From: Sacculina carcini
Lineage: Eukaryota; Arthropoda; Thecostraca; Sacculinidae
Reading direction: 5' to 3'
Length of the DNA stretch: 64,000 bases
Assembly: GCA_916048095.2 (NCBI GenBank)
Contig: OU696576.1
Coordinates: 7,003,488-7,067,487, forward strand
Shown here: positions 37,067-51,651 of the stretch, in pieces
Layout of the letters: each line of letters opens with the position of its first letter
Position numbering within the stretch: position 1 is the first letter of the stretch
Notes under the pieces: model-generated
The model's database searches: none
Told to the model about the DNA's origin: nothing
Seen by the model: only the letters and a program-made list of their open reading frames with translations
Program-made: the position numbers and the translations under genes

Positions 37067-37288
37067 TTAAAGTATATGCAATTTGCATGAATTACATCGA
37101 AATAAGATGTGTGTGATGTGTGTGTGTGTGTGTGTGTGTTTTTTTTTTAACTGTTCGTCCTGTCTGCTTCCTTGTACAAGGCTGCAAGTTGCCTCTTCAG
37201 TATGCATTCGCTGCGAGACGGCCTGGTATGTCTTGCTGTCCAGCTTGTCTTCGATCACTCCCTGCAGCTCGAAGTCTGTGTACAATTT
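37067..37288 (-). CDS. CADPS: CADPS last exon, C-terminus reads through a CA repeat
   Basis: The acceptor CGACAG precedes [20 protein letters not shown], a conserved CAPS C-terminal block, and then [11 protein letters not shown]. The frame continues through an A10 run and (CA)n (37108-37140), giving [16 protein letters not shown], and stops at 37067. Known CAPS proteins end in an acidic tail at this point. I see no better donor before the repeat. Confidence 0.82.
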   Translation of the reverse strand, partial: KLYTDFELQGVIEDKLDSKTYQAVSQRMHTEEATCSLVQGSRQDEQLKKKHTHTHTHITHILFRCNSCKLHIL

Positions 37289-37536
37289 CTGTCGACAGGG
37301 CATGACCATTGACTAGGAATACTATCACATTTACCAGATTGACTTCGGTTTAAGGATTGATTTGTTTATTGTAATCGATTTTACTGCGCCCTATTTGGCC
37401 AAATCGAACTTACCAGCCAATTTTTGGGGTGATCTTGTTCAAACTGCTTGTTGTAGTTTGTTCTCATCTAACTTATAGCCCTAACTAACACATATATTAT
37501 ATACGATATGAAATATTATATATTATACTCGTATCT

Positions 37537-37596
<60 letters not shown>

Positions 37597-40500
37597 CTCA
37601 CCAGAGCCGTATCAACCGCCCCCCGCACCCCCCGGTCGGGGGGCCCTGAATGTTGAGGGGCCCCGTTGCTTCACGTATGATATAAAAATGTATCATATTT
37701 ATTATGTATAGCCTTTACCTTTTTGCTCAGATGTTTTAACTTGAGCTTGTATTATGTGATTATGTATAATAAATAAATTCATTATTTGGTGGTATATTTA
37801 CAATGGGGGCCCCAAATGTTGCCTTCGGGGGGGGGGGGGTGCCCATAAGTCCTTGCAACGGCTTTGACACTCACACATAGAAAGCACACACGAATAGATA
37901 CTCCATCGAAAGACAAGTATGCATACGTGGTGCGGGATGAACTGGTTTTATTTATGGCATTAAGCAGCACATGCATATCTATAATTCAACCTCTGTGGAT
38001 GTCATTAGAGTTATGCACTGAGTACACAAGGTGACTTTACAGTCAGACTAGCCGATATGTGAACACAAACAACAAACTGAAAACAACGACATGCACGCGT
38101 CGGTCATTGATTGAAAAGCTAAGCTGACGGAGTTCGTAATTTGGGAAGTTAGCTTGGGAACGACGCATGCTACAATATGGCGAAGCTGATGTACATCAAT
38201 CTTTTTCCGGCCACAGCTCAGTGGCCTACACATTCGCGTAGCTAATGTGGTTCTGGGCTATGGCTATTGTTCAATGGCGGCGCCAGGATTTTTCCGATAG
38301 GGGGTTGAGGGGTGGCTAAGGAAACAGTTATGGGGGCTAAGGAAAAAGTTGAGGGAGCTTGGCGAAGCATGAAGAGCTTCACTCGAACGCTGACTACAGA
38401 ATATTTTAATAAGGGACTGGGGCACACTGAATGAGTCCTCGAACTTGAACCAAAGTTACAGGACTTTATTTACAGTGGTAAGAAATTTGTATGTCCATGA
38501 TCATGATTTTTGGGGTGCCTTAGGGGGGCTTGACATATTTTTGGGGAGCTCCAGCCCCCATCCCCCAAGCTCCCTCTTGGCGCCGCCACTGTTTTTGTTA
38601 GACGCAAGACAGCGTGCCATCATTTCGTCAGAGACATGACAGGACTTACCAAATCCAGCTCCCTCTACCCTCATATAGCCAAGATCTGATTTCGAACATT
38701 ACTCGGAGAAGAATGTCGACATACACTTGACAAGACAATGCAAATTGTCTACAATTTGATCTAGTGAAAGTCGCATAATCAAACTCCGGCAACGAATGGC
38801 GAGTTCTTCTGCGATTGATGCGATTTAAATTTGCATTCTACGCGAGATGACATCTCTCGTGGCTCATCCAAGCCACAAGAGACGAACGTAGCAAATGTTT
38901 GCCTCAGCGCATATGTCAGGGGCCAAATATATTCAGCCAAGTATTCCCTCGAGGAACACTTGAGTGCAGGTGTTTCCTGCACTGGTGTCACTCCAGATAT
39001 CCTTGATTGACTAGTGTAATGCGCTCCGTCTCCAGACGATGTGTGCAGCTGCGGTGACGCGACGTAAATACTGATTCATCTTTGACCCCCTCTTCACTGG
39101 TGGCTTCGGCGATTGTCTAACAGGTGTAGGTTTATACACACACACACGCACACACACACACACGCACACACACACACGCACACACACATACATATTCACG
39201 CACAAAGCAAAGTGTAAGGCGGCAAACTTTGCATGCACTGCTAAAATATTCGTCCAGAGCAAATTGTTTCAATCGGACGAAAATAATAGAGGAAAAATTA
39301 AACGAGTACAAATATGCAACTGGTAATGTTGCAAAGAAAAAGCCAAAACAGTGCGTATTTGCAATAAGAAAGCTAGAACAACTACAATCAAATCACAAAG
39401 CTACAAACGAATATGGATGATAAAAAGCCTCAGAATTAACCAGAAAATGAAAATTCGGCGAAGTACACTAGTCAAATTAGGCATCAAAACCGACGTACAA
39501 TTACGCTCTATTAAAACATGCGCTCTATGAACAAGCATGCAATGTGCAGGACACACTGCAATACACAACAGGATACGCTGGGCTTGTTGGATATGTGCAT
39601 GTACATGTAGAGTATCCGCCAAGTGTTTGGACGCCAAACGCAACAGAAACATAATGTTGTATTTGGACATCATGAAAGTGACACAACAATTTTTTGGACA
39701 ATTGACTATATTTCTACCTTATTAATATTCATTGAAAATTGCTCTCTGGAAACAGAGAACTAAATGTTTGGTAGCTTGCACAACAGAGCTTACGGTTGCC
39801 ACGAAAAACAAACCGACCTCCAATGATGCTCAAAAATATTTCACCTGACAATTTAAAGCATCCTGGTAGAATTCAACATTGAGTTTACTGTCAGCCCCGT
39901 AAAAATATATATATTTAGCCCGTGACGTTGAGTGCGAGAGTCTAACAACTTATGACCAATTTACATTTGAATGATATATGACATCAACACACATGCGTCC
40001 ATACTTTTGGCGTATACTTGTTGTGTGAGATATGGCCATGGACATAAAGATAGAGAGAGAGGTAATGCTAGCGTCAATGTCACCCGGTCGGACTACTAAT
40101 TACCTTAACAATATGCGCCAGCGAGATGACCTGGTAAGGATGCAGCGATCGATCCATTCGCTCCGTTAGCCAAGTGCTCAGCATCTGTATCTGTTGTGTA
40201 TACCAGATCTGACACAAAAGAAGCACACACACACACGCACAAACATACGCGCATAAACACGCACACGTACACGCGCATAACGGCAAAATTATTGTTTCAA
40301 GAACATTGGAAATATATGTTCAAGAAGCGACAGAAACAACTGAATGTATTTATTTATATTTACTTTCAGTGATAAACAGAAGAACAAACATAGATCTAGC
40401 AATAATATCATGATGATTGGAGTGGTAATGAGGTGTCATGATTATATGATTAAATACAGGAAATTCATGATGTAGGAAAATACGCGACCTAAAAAATCTC

Positions 40501-43500
40501 GTCACAGCTGATTCTAAGCTAGATATTTTTCCTGCTCTATCTAGCTATAGCTAAATATTTTTACACAATTGTTGATACATGAAAATGGATTATATTTTGC
40601 ACCGATGTGTTATTAATCTTTAGCTGTTTGCTATATGTTTTTCTGACTAAATTTGATGGCAAATGGAAACAGGACTGTGGCGTTTGGCTCGCCACACACA
40701 TGGTCCAATAACACATACACGAACAAACATGACACACAGACACACATTCCTACACAGATCTGGTAGGGTCGCGAAGTGGCGCGAGACGAAATTTCTGTCG
40801 CACCACATAACCATGGACGAAGATCCTGGGAATATCGGGCGTATATATACCCTCCACGAAAATTCTGGTGAGCTCAACTGGTCGGGTATATTGTCATCCA
40901 AATCAGCATAGCAAAAAGTAACAAAACACGACAAATGTGTGTGTATGTGTGGGTAGGCAATTATATGCAATATATTTTGCATTGGGGTATGTGATATACA
41001 TGTATAATTCAATAAACACAAAATGATTGAGGGTCTCAACTGCAATTAGCCAACTGAGTCAACTTTGAACACTAATGCATGCTGGCCGTCATGCCCCCTC
41101 CCCCCTCGTCAAGCCTCGACACAAATATACGCCCTCGGACAGAATCGACAATGACCACTGACCTCGAATACGTTGAGTATCCACAGTTCGTCGGTGACCT
41201 TCTGTCTGATCTGATCCATGCTGTTTCTGGTGAATGTCACGTACGATTGGCCGGTGTCCTTGCCGGATCCGGACACATTCTGCTTGTACTGTGACAAACA
41301 AGCGGCTAATTGAAGGCCCACTGTAAGTGGAGCCCAACGGTGGGCGTTCATCACTAATGGATATATCAACGCAGATTAAGGATACTTGGAGATTCTTGAC
41401 CTCATGCCTGTGTGAACGTTGGGGAATCGATAAATACCCATTCCCGAGAAGGTCAGGGGGTAGTTGGAAATACCCGCGTCAGATTGAAAAGAAGACAAGA
41501 CGCTCAGGCCTTCAACCACCGTATCGAAATGCGAGGTAGGTTGGAAAAAACAACAACAAAAAAACTAATATGATTTGCTGCCAATTATAGCGGAATGATT
41601 AAACATATTGCAAACGTGCCAGTGGCGGTGCCAAGGGGGGGCGTAGGGGAGGAGCTGGAGCTGGAAATATGGCAAGCCCCCCAAATTATAATCATGGAAA
41701 TTACATTTTCTTACGACTGTAAATGAAGTCCTGAAATTTTAGTTCCAGTTCGAAGACTGAATCAGTGTGTCCCAGTCCCATATTATAATATTATGTAGTC
41801 AGCGTTCGAGTGTAGTTCTGCATGTTTCGCCAATCCGCCTCAACTTTTTCCTTAGCCCCCACAACTTTTTCCTTGGCACTCCTCAGCCCCCCCCCCCCCC
41901 ATCGGAAGAAATTTGGCGCTGCCACTGAAACGTACACAACCCGAACCTGTGTGGTGATTGGACAACAACGAAAACGGGGAACAGTGGCGGCGCCAGGATT
42001 CTTCCGATGGGGAGGGGCTGAGGGGGGGGGTAAGGAAATAGTTGGGGCGTGGCGAAGCATGAAAAAAACACTCGAACGCTGACTACATGATATAATAATA
42101 AGGCACTGGGGCACACTGATTCAGTCCTCGAACTTGAACCATAATTGCAGGACTTCATTTACAGTGGTAATAATTTTTGTTGTCCACGATTATGATTTGG
42201 GGGGGGCTTAGGGAGAGCTTCGCATATTTTTGGAGGGGCTCCAGCCTCCCCTCCCTTGGCGCGGCCACTGGAGGGGAATAAGAGAAAAAAGGTTACAAAA
42301 CCCCTGTTTTAGATCGAATTGAGCTCACTGTGAAGCTGAGTATGCTGCCGATAAAGCTTCCTTCATCGTAGCGACCCAGTTTGGCCAGTGTGGCTTCCAG
42401 TACTGAAATGAGCCGAGCCACCAGACCCGTCACCATTGACGACAAAGTCTTCTCGATCAAGCTGTCGACCTTTGAGTGGTACTTGTACTGTTTGCTCAAA
42501 GCACACATGACGCAAACGTAAAATAGCCTTTGGGATACGCGTGGGGGAAAGATACCAAGAAGTCGTCTTTTTCGGGCGCAATTTTTAGAAATGAAAACAT
42601 CAGCAGATTTATCATGCCAGCCGAAGTTGAAAAATCGCTTTGAAATTTTGTTAAAATTCAGTTGAAATTTAGCGATGAAAGCATCACAATACCAATAACC
42701 ATTTCTGATCGCTGTGTACAAAACTAATGAATTTGTGCGTGTATATATATGTGTGTGTGCATGTGTGTGTATATATATGTATTTGTGTGTGTATATGCGA
42801 GTGCGTCTATGTGTGAATAACCTGTCTCCGATAACTACACAAACAAGGACAAAACAAAAGTGAAATAAAATTGCACAAATACACTTGTGCAATATCGGTC
42901 TTCAATAGTGCATACTTGCATAAGCTTGCACTTGCACTGAATCACATATTTATTTATTGTTGATTGTTGTTATTTATTTAAGAGTGTGGGCAAAGTGACA
43001 TTATGGAGTGCTATCGGCTGGAGTTATTGTTGTTATTTATTTATTTTTGTTTTCAAACTCGCTTTCCCTCTGAAATTTCTTACTTTTTTAACTCTCTCTT
43101 TCTCTCTACATCTTTTGGACGCTTCCGGTACACATGGGACCACTGCAGGATGGTAATAATGTTTGCACTCTCCTCATGCTGCTGGATTTGCCAGTAATTA
43201 ATAATAATACTAATGTTATTATTATTATTATTAACTCATAATCCAAGCCAAATTTTCAGCAAAATCTAACGTGTGCGACGGACAATCGTCTGTAGTAGTG
43301 GTCTGTCTCACCAGATCGACGGCACTGACGGTGCACAACTTGAACGACTGATTTTTGGCGTCGATAACGACGTTGATGAGAACGCATAGCTCGGCCGGAA
43401 CTATGTACTCGGTCGATATGAACGCCACACCCTTCTTGAGCCACTGCTGAAAGTTCTGCTCGGCCCTGTGCGTGCCACAACATCGGTGAAGTTTCAGCGT

Positions 43501-46500
43501 CAGTTGATTGGAAGAAAGTGACGTTGCTAGGCAACGACAGTGAGAAAGTTATCTGGTGTTGAATGGCTTTGTGACGTGGATGAGCGTTATTTGACTGGGC
43601 GTGTAATTGTTAGCTTAAAAGCTAAATTGTTGGCACAGAATTAGCCCCATTAGCTGTATAAAGACTGCCGAGATTATGTATATAGTACAATCCACTATAT
43701 ATTTCATAGGGAGGCTTGAAAAACTCTGTAATAATTTGAATTTGAGTACAATATTTTGAAAATTTACAAAAGTTGAGCATCATGATACGTTGTATCCTAC
43801 GAATTCCTTTTGAGAAAAACATGAATCCATAGAGTGAAAGTGGAGTCCTTCTTCAAAGTCATCCTGAAATTCATTTGCATTAGAAGTGCCATAGTAATTG
43901 GATGCGCTCTAGATGGAACCATATGATAACCGGAAGCACCGTGTCCGTTCAATGCTGGAGACACTGGCCCATCCAGTGGGGTCGGGGGATCAAGCTTCCC
44001 CCAAAATGTCTCCATCAACTCCTCATAACTCAGAGATTCACTAAAAGAGGTCAAGGAAAGTAACTTTCTGTAGAATTTGTTGATACAAGCATTGTCGCAG
44101 AGCATATTCGCGCATAATGCGTTTGTAAATATGTGTATATATAATTGAACCAATTTTCAGCTACAACCAAAAATCATTCAGCCCCCTCCCTAAATTGCAC
44201 TCTGGGTCCGCTACTGGCTGGAGAAGCATTCATATCAGGTCTAGACCAGAAAACATCTAAATTTTAGCATCATCTATCTTATGAAAATTATCCATGGACT
44301 ATTTGCCTGACTTCCTTGTTGGACTCCGTGGTGTAATGGTAGCACATCCGCCTCATAAGCGAGTGGTCTGTGGTTCGAAACACGGCAGAGGATAATTTCT
44401 TTGGACGAATTCTATAATCCAACAGCCCCTGTCCACCCAAACAGTAATTGGTAACAGATATCAGTCATGTGTTGTGCCATGCATTTTATAGAGGTGGTCC
44501 TCTTTGAAACGTCTCCGTCCTTGTGGCGCCATAGCGTGGAGAGAGTCGGTTCTGTGGTGGCAGCGAGTTGCACGGGGCTTGTGTGTTCATAAGCTTCAAC
44601 TTCTTCCCGTGTATCAGTTTTCAATTGAGGCAGTCACTTTAAACTTTACCTGTGAGTTTAGCCTTTGCCAATATTCTTATCGGGAGCAAAACGTCAAAGC
44701 GTTTGTGAGTGTTCCTTTACGCGGATTTTGGCGCGGATTTTGCGCTGATTTCGCTAAACTAACTTTTGCACGCAGCTCTCGATAATTTCGCTGGCCATAC
44801 GCTTGAGTCTCATCTCCAGATGCGAGCCGAACTCGGCGTCCGGCCAGTGCAGATCGTAGACAAATGATTGCAAGGCATCCAGCTTCCAGAACAGATCTTC
44901 CGACGTAGAACATCCGTTACTAATATCACGTTCACACAAGAGCATATACGTACATAAACATACGCATACATGCAAGCACTTAGTGTAGACAACGGTTGAA
45001 ATAAGTGGATGCTACAAGATATGTATTTTTTTATTGATAGAAGAAAAATCGTTTAGACCTTTTGAAATCTCCGGTTAATAAAAACGGTAGTGGTACTCTT
45101 TTTCATGTGAGCAATTGCGCTTCGTACACCATTTCGCATGACTCCAGAGATTATTCCAGATTATCATTTCACGATACTCAAAATAGCGATAGATATGATG
45201 GTAGTACTGTGGTGCTTTCTTCGCAACTCTTGGATAGGATGTGAAATTCTGTATCCATCAAATTATCTATACATCATTTAGTAGGAACAGATACCCTTTG
45301 GCTTCCCAGCGCTCCTTTTCGAATCCTTTCTGTAGCGACTGCGCGATGGACGACTCCATCAGGTCGGTGTAGCGTACCACCATCGGAGCGAACGTGTCGC
45401 GAATGTGCTGATGAAATCGGCCGTTCCTCAAGTTGTCTGAAGCAGATTGGCAACGCAACAAAACACAGCACTGGTGCTGGACACATTTGAACATAGACAC
45501 TGACAAAGATGTATTTGCGTTTCACTCCGCCCAAGGATTCAAACCTTAGCTGCCCGCGCGCAAAGCCCGTGATTTAACCACTCGGCTACGAGGAACATGA
45601 CTGACCTCACTGTACGTATTCTATTAATGTGAGCAAATAAAATAGTGTGAGCGTGTGTAACCAGCGATGATGCGATTCCCGCCGGGATTTCATGTGAACA
45701 TCTACGGGATGGACTCTGAATGTGACATTATTTTAGCAATTATCACAGCATATTAATGAATGGACGTCCCCGAAATTCGTATTGACCGAGCCAAAGATTT
45801 GACCATAACGGAGTCCGACTGACTATATGGGCTATATTGTTGAATACCCCTATTTGGGTCTTTGCTTGGAATATGGTAAAAACCCAACAGCGGCCTCATT
45901 TAACCACACACATGCAATAGTGCGGGAGTGTTTTCATTTTCTCATGTCCGATTGTCTTCGCTCGTTCAATCTCATTAACTTGTCGCGCGATAGTTTTCGA
46001 GAGGATGCACTGTGCACTGATGAGTGTGCCCGAAACGCACCGTCAGTGCGCAGGTAGTCGTTGAGCAGTTGAAAGAGAGGGAAGGCGCTCCACACGTCCG
46101 GAGGCTGTGCGCTCAATATCTGATCCATATCGACGGCGAACAATGACCAGAATACCTCCGAATGCTCTACCAATAAGTCGCTGTACAACGAGAAGGCCTG
46201 GGCAGACGTTGCAAACACACATACACACACGCATGGCTGGATTCGTCAGCCTAGGCTCGTCGTTGCGTTAAATTGATTAGACGTGACGTAGCAGCTAAAT
46301 CTACTGTGGTTTGTATGCGCGCGTGCCTGTGCATGCGTGTGTGTGTGTGTGTGTGTGTGTTTGCTGTTAGCCACTGTTTCCAAGTGAATGCCGTTAAATG
46401 CCGCCGCCTCACATATTCTCATTATCGGCGAAACATCATATATAGTTGGTGGCCCAATTATGAGCTGAACAACAAGCTAAATTGTGAAATTGATATCTAC

Positions 46501-46520
46501 AAATATTCATTGACATATAT

Positions 46521-46590
<70 letters not shown>

Positions 46591-49387
46591 GCTTATTTTT
46601 AATTTATAATTAATAAACCAACAAGCTAGCGCAGGATGTTGTCTTTATGGATCATTTTCTAAGCACCCAATAAATAATACACAGCAACCGTGGGAATTTT
46701 TTTTGGGGAAATCTCCTCTGGAAATGGATATGCAAATTACATCTGGGGCAAAATGAATAATACCACTACGGCTGATAAAATTATAATTGTTTTCCCTCTA
46801 TCTATAAAAAAGACATTGTTTATATAATTATTAGCCTATATTATACCTAAGCGGCAAATATATTTCCTTTGCAATCATCACCTCAACGTAATATTCGTTG
46901 TTTTCCTGCAGGATTTCAACACAATTCTGTGCCAGTTTGATCAAATCGTCGAGTCGTTTGGCCGGAGAAATAGCTGTATCATCGACAGTCTCTTCTAGCC
47001 ACAACAAACGACATCATTTGCATATTGATGAGGGCAGTGCGTGTTGAGGCATAAATTGTTTCAAGTGTCGAATTTCCCAGCGCAAGATTGAGTTATATGA
47101 AATTTGTTCTGAATAGAGCGTATAGGGATTGCAAGAAATATTCTAAGAAGATGAACTTGTTAATATTTTAGCAGAGTTATAAGACAATGTTGTGGTTGAT
47201 GTAAATGTATTGATTGTATTCATGAGTGAACCGCCAGCATATAAGTATAGAAATGATAAGTGAAATTTTATGATTTATCTAAAAAGATTTACCCGGAAAT
47301 TCAACAATAACAACCCACAAACAATAGCAAACGACATCGGATGACCGCAACGCACCTTCTAACCGACTGTTTGTTGATAATCGGGTGTAGCACTTGAGTG
47401 CTGCACTCTGCAGACATTTCTTAATTACCGAGCGCACCTCCTCAGGACTGGGCGGTGTGACCACGTCTTTGTGCAATACACTCTCGAGCAACACGAGACT
47501 GGCCTTCAGAGCACCTTCGGGACGTCCAAACGGAAAGAAAGTTCTGCGTGTACGGCAGGATAGAGCAAGCATATCGAAGGCATTAAAGACAGAAAAATCA
47601 TGCAGGCTTATATTCGAGCAGCTTTCAATGTTGATTCAGATGGCGGAAAATGTGTGTCTCTAACACTGTACGATATTTGATCTGATCTTAAAATACGTAA
47701 TGTAATATTACCACGCAATATCTTAAATTTTAGCATAGAGTATAACATTATCCAATCTCAATTTGATTTATATAGAGTGAGAAAAAATCGGTTAAACAAA
47801 TTAATATATCAATTTTTGTGAACTAAAACTCGCAAATTATGTCAAAATGGGACAAATTTAATAAATAAGTCATAATTAATCATATTTAGGCTTATAATAG
47901 ATTTTAGTCTTTGAGAATATGTGAAAAATAAGACGTGTGTATATCTAATTTCCTACATATGTTCAACGCAAACCTCATTTGCATACTGCGCGCTAGCAGT
48001 AGGCTGTTTTTGAATATTTCCTACAGTCACTGAACTCCGTTGTCAGGCGTCCAGACCCACCTGAACTCTGCTATTTGATTCTGCAGCATAATTTCCAGCC
48101 TGTCCTTGATCTCTTGAAAGCACTCTTTCTCCTCGTGCAGCACCGTTCCCACGCCGTCCGGCCTGGTCACGTAACATGCGGCATTGTGATTGTGTTAGAT
48201 TGTGATTGTGTTAGATTGTGATTGTGTTAGATTGTGATTGTGTTAGATTGTAATTGTGTTAGATTGTAATTGTGTTAGATTGTGATTGTGTTAGATTATG
48301 ATTGTGTTAGATTGTGATTGTGTTAGATTGTGATTGTGTTAGATTGTGATTGTGTTAGATTGTGATTGTGTTAGATTGTGATTGTTTTAGATTGTGATTG
48401 TGTTAGATTGTGATTGTCTTAGATTGTGATTGTCTTAGATTGTGATTGTGTTAGATTGTGATTGTGTTAGATTGTGATTGCGTTAGATTGTGATTGTGTT
48501 AGATTGTGATTGTGTTAGATTGTGATTGTGTTAGATTGTGATTGTGTTAGATTGTGATTGTGTTAGATTGTGATTGTGTTAGATTGTGATTGTGTTAGAT
48601 TGTGATTGTGTTAGATTGTAATTGTGTTAGATTGTGATTGTGTTAGATTGTGATTGTGTTAGATTGTGATTGTGTTAGATTGTAATTGTGTTAGATTGTG
48701 ATTGTCTTAGATTGTGATTGTGTTAGATTGTGATTGTGTTAGATTGTGATTGTGTTAGATTGTGATTGCGTTAGATTGTGATTGTGTTAGATTGTGATTG
48801 TGTTAGATTGTGATTGTGTTAGATCGTGATTGTGTTAGATTGTGATTGTGTTAGATTGTGATTGTGTTAGATTGTGATCGTGTTAGATTGTGATTGTGTT
48901 AGATTGTGATTGTGTTAGATTGTGATTGTGTTAGATTGTGATTGTGTTAGATTGTGATTGTGTTAGATTGTGATTGTGTTAGATTGTGATTGTGTTAGAT
49001 TGTGATTGTTTTAGATTGTGATTGTGTTAGATTGTGATTGTGTTAGATTGTGATTGTGTTAGATTGTGATTGTGTTAGATTGTGATTGTGTTAGATTGTG
49101 ATTGTTTTAGATTGTGATTGTGTTAGATTGTGATTGTGTTAGATTGTGATTGTGTTAGATTGTAATTATGTTAGATTGTGATTGTGTTAGATTGTGATTG
49201 TGTTAGATTGTAATTGTGTTAGAAATGTGATTGTGTTAGATTGTGATTGTGTTAGATTGTAATTGTGTTAGATTGTGATTGTGTTAGATTGTGATTGTGT
49301 TAGATTGTAATTGTGTTAGAAATGTGATTGTATTAGATTGTGATTGTGTTAGATTGTGATTGTGTTAGATTGTAATTGTGTTAGAAA

Positions 49388-49419
<32 letters not shown>

Positions 49420-50777
49420 AAACAATAATACTAATAATAATAATAATAATGATTTCGTTGCAATTGCGAAATCCACTTTTATTACATTATGAGACAAATT
49501 GAAAAAACGTATATATGCATGGATATACAATCACAATCATACACACGTATCGATAGACGCAAACATACAAAAATACATATATACACAATAATATAAACAT
49601 ATCTCTTGTATATGTGTGTGTGTGTGTATGTGTGTGCATGTGAGTGTATGTGTGCGTATGCGTGTGTATATTTGTATACGTGAATGTGTATATATGTGTG
49701 TGTGAGTGTATATAAACATTTGTTTGTATGTGTGTTAGTGTGTCTGAGTGTATATAAACATTTGTGTATACCCCTACCACTGTCTCCTTGCCTCTAGCTT
49801 CTCAAATTCGCAACCTTGGCATCACATTTGATCCGACAATATCATTTTCTCAACACTTTTCTCAACTCACTCGCTCTTGCCGCTTCATTCTGAGAAAATT
49901 GTATCCCATACGTTCTCTTTTGGACGAATCTTCGGCTGTTCTTCTCGTCAATCCTTACATTTTCACTCGCCTAGATTACTGTAACTCCTTGTTTTTTCAC
50001 CTTCCCCTCAAAAGTATCCGCCATCTACAATCCATTATCAACCTTGCCTGTCGCTTCGTTCTTAAACTTCCTCCCAAAACGCCAACTTCAGCTCACCTTC
50101 ACCGCCTTGGTTGGCTCACTGCTCATTTCCGAATTCGCTACAAAATTTGCTGTTTGGTGTACAAAATCCTTCACTGTCCTTCACCCCCGTCCTATCTACG
50201 CTCACTACTTCTGGTTCAAGAGAGTACTTCTGGTTCACGTCGCCATTCTACTCCTCTAATCTGTCCCCCTGCGTTGAACCAATCCACTTGGTCTGCGAAA
50301 TCATTCTTTTTTTCTGCACCCCGCATTTATAATTCACTTCCTCCTCGCCTCCTCCGAATGAAATCCTACTCATCTTTCTCCTCTGAGCTGCACAAACATT
50401 TCCTTTCTTTGGCCTCAGAGTCTTCTTAAGTTTACTTGTTTGCAATGTTATAATTGATTTATTCTTCCTATTGATATTGATTTAATCCGTTTTTCCTTTT
50501 ATTTAATGATTTATCTCTTTTTTGCACATTTTAGTTACATATTCCGGACTCATAATTGCTACATGTTTGTGTTTCTGTTCTGCGCTGCATGTTTTTACTT
50601 CACCCAACCTTCGCAATTGACCCAATTTCCCACTTGCTCCAGTATTATTTTGCGTGTCGCGCGCTTGTAACTATTGTGTGCGCTATATTAAATACATGTT
50701 TGTTGTTGTTGTTGTTGTTGTTGTTATGTGTGTTAGTGTGTCTGAGTGTATATATACATGTGTGTATGTATGTGTGT

Positions 50778-50867
<90 letters not shown>

Positions 50868-51612
50868 TTATCCCTTGAGAATATCCAGCCTTATATTTTC
50901 TAAGGGAGCCATCAAGAAAAGTATTTGTTGAAACAAGAATACATTGTAGTACATTACTTACGAAAAAAAACATGGCACGGGATTTTAACAAAAAGCTGTC
51001 CACTTGCATTATGCTAATGATATTCAAATGAGCACAATTGCATCAGGTCGGGGCTGCTTTGCTGCTCCCGAGGAGCTGAGTGTTCAAATGTGAAAAATGT
51101 ACAAAATATCTTGCGCCTTCCATGTGTTTTAATGCAGAAATTTGCATGCGCATGAAATGCAGCAATGTGCATGTATCCATTAGACCTGTTCAAAAAACAA
51201 ATTTTTCTATTTTTATACCCTCTTGCACGTTTTATCATGCTTTTCGACCTGAAGAAGTCGAAAATCACAACGATTTTTGTCTAAAATGTCTCTATACCCC
51301 GCCGTATTGGACTTGAAGTTTTCGCGCCCGATACAGCAGGGAAGTACGCAATTTTGCCTTGCCCCGCGCAGTTGTTTTACTCATAACTTGTGTAACAGGT
51401 GCAATTGAACAGACCTTTTCAACAGGTCTGATATACAAGCATGTTTGTACATACTTAGGCGTGTTTGCGCTTATGTGGGTGCATTTATCTAGATGTATAG
51501 GTGCGTAGGTATGTGTAAACTTGTGTATGGTTTCAAGTATATACGTATATAAGCATAAGTAAATTTAAAGACATTTAGAAAGCGGTTCAGTGTGTGTGCG
51601 TGTGTGTGTGTG

Positions 51613-51651
<39 letters not shown>

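Noticed and set aside
43256-43534. 92-residue minus-strand frame
   Set aside because: Frame-shifted shadow of the CADPS exon 43312-43465; the conserved CAPS blocks are in the other frame.
48184-49389. CRISPR-like array
   Set aside because: The units are contiguous with no unique spacers, and the context is a eukaryotic intron.
51080-51316. Cysteine-rich 78-residue zinc-finger-like protein
   Set aside because: The cysteine spacing fits no known finger, there is no histidine pair, and the region is AT-rich intron.
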